Shown here one piece after another: positions 7,163 through 8,476 of a stretch of DNA of 8,476 bases (its first letter is position 1; the number at the start of each line of letters is the position of its first letter). Source of the stretch: an uncultured Clostridia bacterium (GTDB lineage: Bacteria; Bacillota; Clostridia; Oscillospirales; Ruminococcaceae). A program made the position numbers and the translations under genes. The stretch lies in assembly GCA_937894185.1 (NCBI GenBank), contig CALCSA010000004.1, positions 1 through 8,476 on the forward strand, read 5' to 3'. Below the pieces are notes generated by a model, which was not told the DNA's origin, ran no database searches, and was given only the letters and a program-made list of their open reading frames with translations.

Positions 7163-7188
7163 CAGCGCAAAAGGAAAACGCAAGCTGC

Positions 7189-7235
7189 TCCGGTTAAAGA
7201 AGATGCAACCCACATCTTTTTTAACCGGACTTTTT
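7189..7235 (+). terminator. Rho-independent terminator of the kdgT-gckA operon
   Basis: A 17-bp stem, TCCGGTTAAAGAAGATG (7189-7205) against CATCTTTTTTAACCGGA (7213-7229), with one G-U pair and a 7-base loop CAACCCA. It is followed by CTTTTT (7230-7235) and lies 27 bases after the gckA stop. A small AGCAGC/GCTGCT pairing (7161-7166 with 7184-7189) just before it shares one base with the terminator stem. Confidence 0.93.
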
Positions 7236-7284
7236 ATGCAGCCAAAGGAAGTAGGCTTCTCTCACTGCTATCGATCCCATACAA

Positions 7285-7320
7285 CAGTGCCAACCCATGG
7301 TTGAATGGCACTGCTTTTTT
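7285..7320 (+). terminator. Second intrinsic terminator
   Basis: An 8-bp stem CAGTGCCA (7285-7292) against TGGCACTG (7306-7313), followed by CTTTTTT (7314-7320). The 13-base loop can also fold as part of CAACC-CAT-GGTTG (7291-7303). It lies 50 bases after the first terminator and directly before the promoter of the next operon, so it probably acts as a backup that insulates rex from read-through. Confidence 0.8.
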
Positions 7321-7349
7321 GATATTGACAGGGATTTGGGATAAAAGGA

Positions 7350-7378
7350 TTGCATTTTGTCTCATAATTCAGTAAAAT
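7350..7378 (+). promoter_or_regulatory. Candidate sigma-A promoter of the rex-lysR operon
   Basis: TTGCAT (7350-7355) and TAAAAT (7373-7378), separated by exactly 17 bases, in AT-rich DNA just after the second terminator. Transcription would start near 7385, giving a 5' leader of about 170 nt before rex. An ATTGA-N5-TCAAT palindrome (7382-7396) overlaps the predicted start site and could be an operator. No other strong pair was seen in the gap. Confidence 0.5.
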
Positions 7379-7432
7379 AATATTGATATAGTCAATTAAC
7401 TTTAAACAGTAAGGAATACTCGCTGGCACACC

Positions 7433-7475
7433 GCAGGCATAGGACTGACTATGAAGTCCGATTCAAGCTGCCTGC
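7433..7475 (+). other. Nested hairpin in the rex 5' leader (unidentified)
   Basis: GCAGGC (7433-7438) pairs with GCCTGC (7470-7475). Inside this, GGACT (7442-7446) pairs with AGTCC (7455-7459). An alternative inner helix, CATAG (7438-7442) with CTATG (7449-7453), excludes it, and a second CTATG at 7483-7487 could compete too. This could be a structured regulatory leader, but I recognise no known riboswitch or T-box core, and chance pairing is possible. Confidence 0.35.
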
Positions 7476-7503
7476 AGGACAGCTATGTGGCAAACGCCGT
7501 GAT

Positions 7504-7524
7504 TTAAAAATACTTTATTTTTAA
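7504..7524. repeat. AT-rich perfect palindrome upstream of rex
   Basis: TTAAAAATA (7504-7512) and TATTTTTAA (7516-7524) are exact reverse complements around CTT. It ends 20 bases before the rex ribosome binding site (GAGGAGG, 7545-7551). It could be an operator for an autoregulator, a weak hairpin in the leader, or an AT-rich coincidence. It does not match the usual Rex operator (TTGTTAA-N4-TTAACAA). Confidence 0.5.
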
Positions 7525-7557
7525 GTTAACCGATTACAATACCTGAGGAGGTTGGGT

Positions 7558-8223
7558 ATGGACATCAACAACGCCAGAGAGTTCTCTCTGCCCCGGCAGA
7601 CCTTTCAACGGTTGCCCGCCTATTACAACTACCTTAGAGTCCTGCGCAGTGAAGGGACGGAAAGTGTTTCTTCCACCTCCATTGCCCGGGACCTGCGGCT
7701 GGGGGAGGTTCAGGTTCGCAAGGACCTTTCCTGGATCAGCAAGGCGGGGGGCAGGCCCCGCACCGGCTTTTCGGTGGCGGAGCTCATTGACCGCATTGAA
7801 TTTCAGCTGGGCTATAACCGGATGGACGAGGCTGTGCTGGTGGGGGCAGGCAATTTGGGACGGGCCCTGCTATCCTATTCGGGGTTTGAAGAAAGCGGCA
7901 TTAAAATTGTAGCCGCCTTTGACTGCGACGATTATCTTGTAGGGCAAAGCCTGTTTGGCAAGCAGGTGCTGCCGGTGGCAAAGCTTTCCGACCTGTGCCA
8001 CCGGATGCATATTTTAATCGGCATCATTGCTGTCCCCGCCTCCCAGGCTCAGGAGGTTTGCGATCTGCTGGTTTCGGCGGGGGTTGCCGCCATCTGGAAC
8101 TTTGCGCCCACCCACCTTTCGGTTCCCGACGAGGTGCTGGTCAAGAACGAAAACCTGGCCGCCGCCCTTGCCATCCTCTCTCAGGATCTGTCGGACCGGC
8201 TGGTTAAGGGGGCCTGCTTATGA
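7558..8223 (+). CDS. rex: Rex-family redox-sensing transcriptional repressor
   Basis: A 221-residue protein with the Rex layout. It has an N-terminal winged helix (about 11-70; LPRQTFQRLPAYYNYL, then SIARDLRLGEVQVRKDLSW as the recognition region) and a Rossmann NAD(H) domain with GAGNLGRAL (96-104) and VAAFDCD (118-124). Conserved segments IIAVPA (156-161) and NFAPTHLSVP (181-190) follow, with a C-terminal helix. Rex proteins sense the NADH/NAD+ ratio and release DNA when NADH is high, controlling fermentation genes. The wing reads SKAGGRPRTGF, longer and more basic than the usual FGEFGKRGVGY-type sequence, so this may be a divergent paralogue with altered DNA specificity. I chose the ATG at 7558 because GAGGAGG (7545-7551) lies six bases before it; the in-frame TTG at 7552 abuts the ribosome binding site and cannot be used. 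The stop overlaps the next gene as ATGA. Confidence 0.88.
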   Translation: MDINNAREFSLPRQTFQRLPAYYNYLRVLRSEGTESVSSTSIARDLRLGEVQVRKDLSWISKAGGRPRTGFSVAELIDRIEFQLGYNRMDEAVLVGAGNLGRALLSYSGFEESGIKIVAAFDCDDYLVGQSLFGKQVLPVAKLSDLCHRMHILIGIIAVPASQAQEVCDLLVSAGVAAIWNFAPTHLSVPDEVLVKNENLAAALAILSQDLSDRLVKGACL

Positions 8224-8476
8224 ATTTGCAGCATTTTAAATATGTGTTGGAAGTGGAAAAAACCGGCTCCATTTCTCAGGCGGCGGAAAACCTCTTTATG
8301 AATCAGCCCAATCTGAGCAAAGCCATTAAGGATTTGGAGCAATCTCTGGGCATCGCCCTGTTCCACCGCACTTCCCGAGGAGTGACCCTCACGGCGGAAG
8401 GCATGGAGTTTTTGGAGTATGCCCGGGGTATTCTATCTCAAATTGAGGAGATGGAGGCTCACTTTTCCGGCCGGGA
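8220..8476 (+). CDS. LysR-family transcriptional regulator (3' truncated)
   Basis: The first 85 residues of a LysR-type regulator; the frame is still open at the window end. The N-terminal winged helix-turn-helix is clear: MNLQHFKYVLEVEKTGSISQ, AAENLFMNQPNLSKAIKDLE (about 21-40), then LGIALFHRTSRGVTLTAEG (about 43-61), followed by the linker helix. The effector domain lies outside the window, so ligand and targets cannot be read. The ATG at 8220 overlaps the rex stop (ATGA), and AAGGGGG (8206-8212) inside rex serves as its ribosome binding site, so the two regulators are co-transcribed and translationally coupled. Confidence 0.93.
   Translation, partial: MNLQHFKYVLEVEKTGSISQAAENLFMNQPNLSKAIKDLEQSLGIALFHRTSRGVTLTAEGMEFLEYARGILSQIEEMEAHFSGR

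Noticed and set aside
7325..7330. TTGACA as a -35 element before rex
   Set aside because: No -10-like hexamer at 16-18 bases; the TTGCAT/TAAAAT pair further on fits better.
7424..7439. Sigma-54-like TGGCAC-N5-AGGCA before rex
   Set aside because: The -24 GG and -12 GC are correctly spaced, but the -15/-14 TT is AG, no activator palindrome is near, and the bases are explained by the GCAGGC stem.
7441..7475. tRNA-like look (T-loop-like GATTCAAG near a GGACT/AGTCC stem)
   Set aside because: No D-arm, acceptor stem or complete cloverleaf can be drawn.
7552..7557. TTG at 7552 as the rex start
   Set aside because: It touches the GAGGAGG ribosome binding site; the ATG at 7558 has the correct six-base spacing.

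Overview
The window looks like chromosomal DNA from an anaerobic, GC-rich Bacillota (Clostridia), probably a gut Oscillospirales-type organism. This is inferred from strong AGGAGG-type ribosome binding sites, tight operon packing, a Rex redox repressor, a PrpR-type sigma-54 activator and U-tailed hairpin terminators. I cannot assign a species. All real genes lie on the + strand. Coding DNA is GC-rich, and the two long intergenic gaps are AT-rich.

Region 1 (1-1443): the 3' part of a sigma-54 enhancer-binding activator (PAS end, AAA+ domain, Fis-type HTH), followed by its probable control region. That region holds two copies of a GAAACA-N5-TGTTTC palindrome, arranged as a large perfect inverted repeat, and then a full-consensus sigma-54 promoter (TGGCAC-N5-TTGCT) about 200-250 bp downstream. 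The next operon is therefore very likely switched on by this activator.

Region 2 (1444-7162): a compact five-gene catabolic operon. It encodes a KdgT-family sugar-acid permease, a DUF1537 four-carbon acid-sugar kinase (DtnK/DenK type), a PdxA2-type 4-phospho-tetronate dehydrogenase, a LarA-family (DUF2088) nickel-pincer racemase/epimerase with the visible catalytic residues intact, and a MOFRL-family glycerate 2-kinase. Read together, the operon should import a tetronate (D-threonate or D-erythronate) and possibly glycerate. It would set C2 stereochemistry with the LarA homologue, phosphorylate C4, and oxidise and decarboxylate to dihydroxyacetone phosphate. Glycerate would enter glycolysis as 2-phosphoglycerate. 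The LarA-like gene is the least expected part, and its position suggests a hydroxyacid epimerase or racemase specificity not yet assigned. The operon ends in two successive intrinsic terminators (7189-7235 and 7285-7320).

Region 3 (7321-8476): a sigma-A-like promoter, a leader of about 170 nt with a nested hairpin and an AT-rich perfect palindrome, then a Rex-family redox repressor. Rex overlaps by ATGA the start of a LysR-family regulator that runs off the window end. This looks like a separate regulatory operon whose targets are not in the window.
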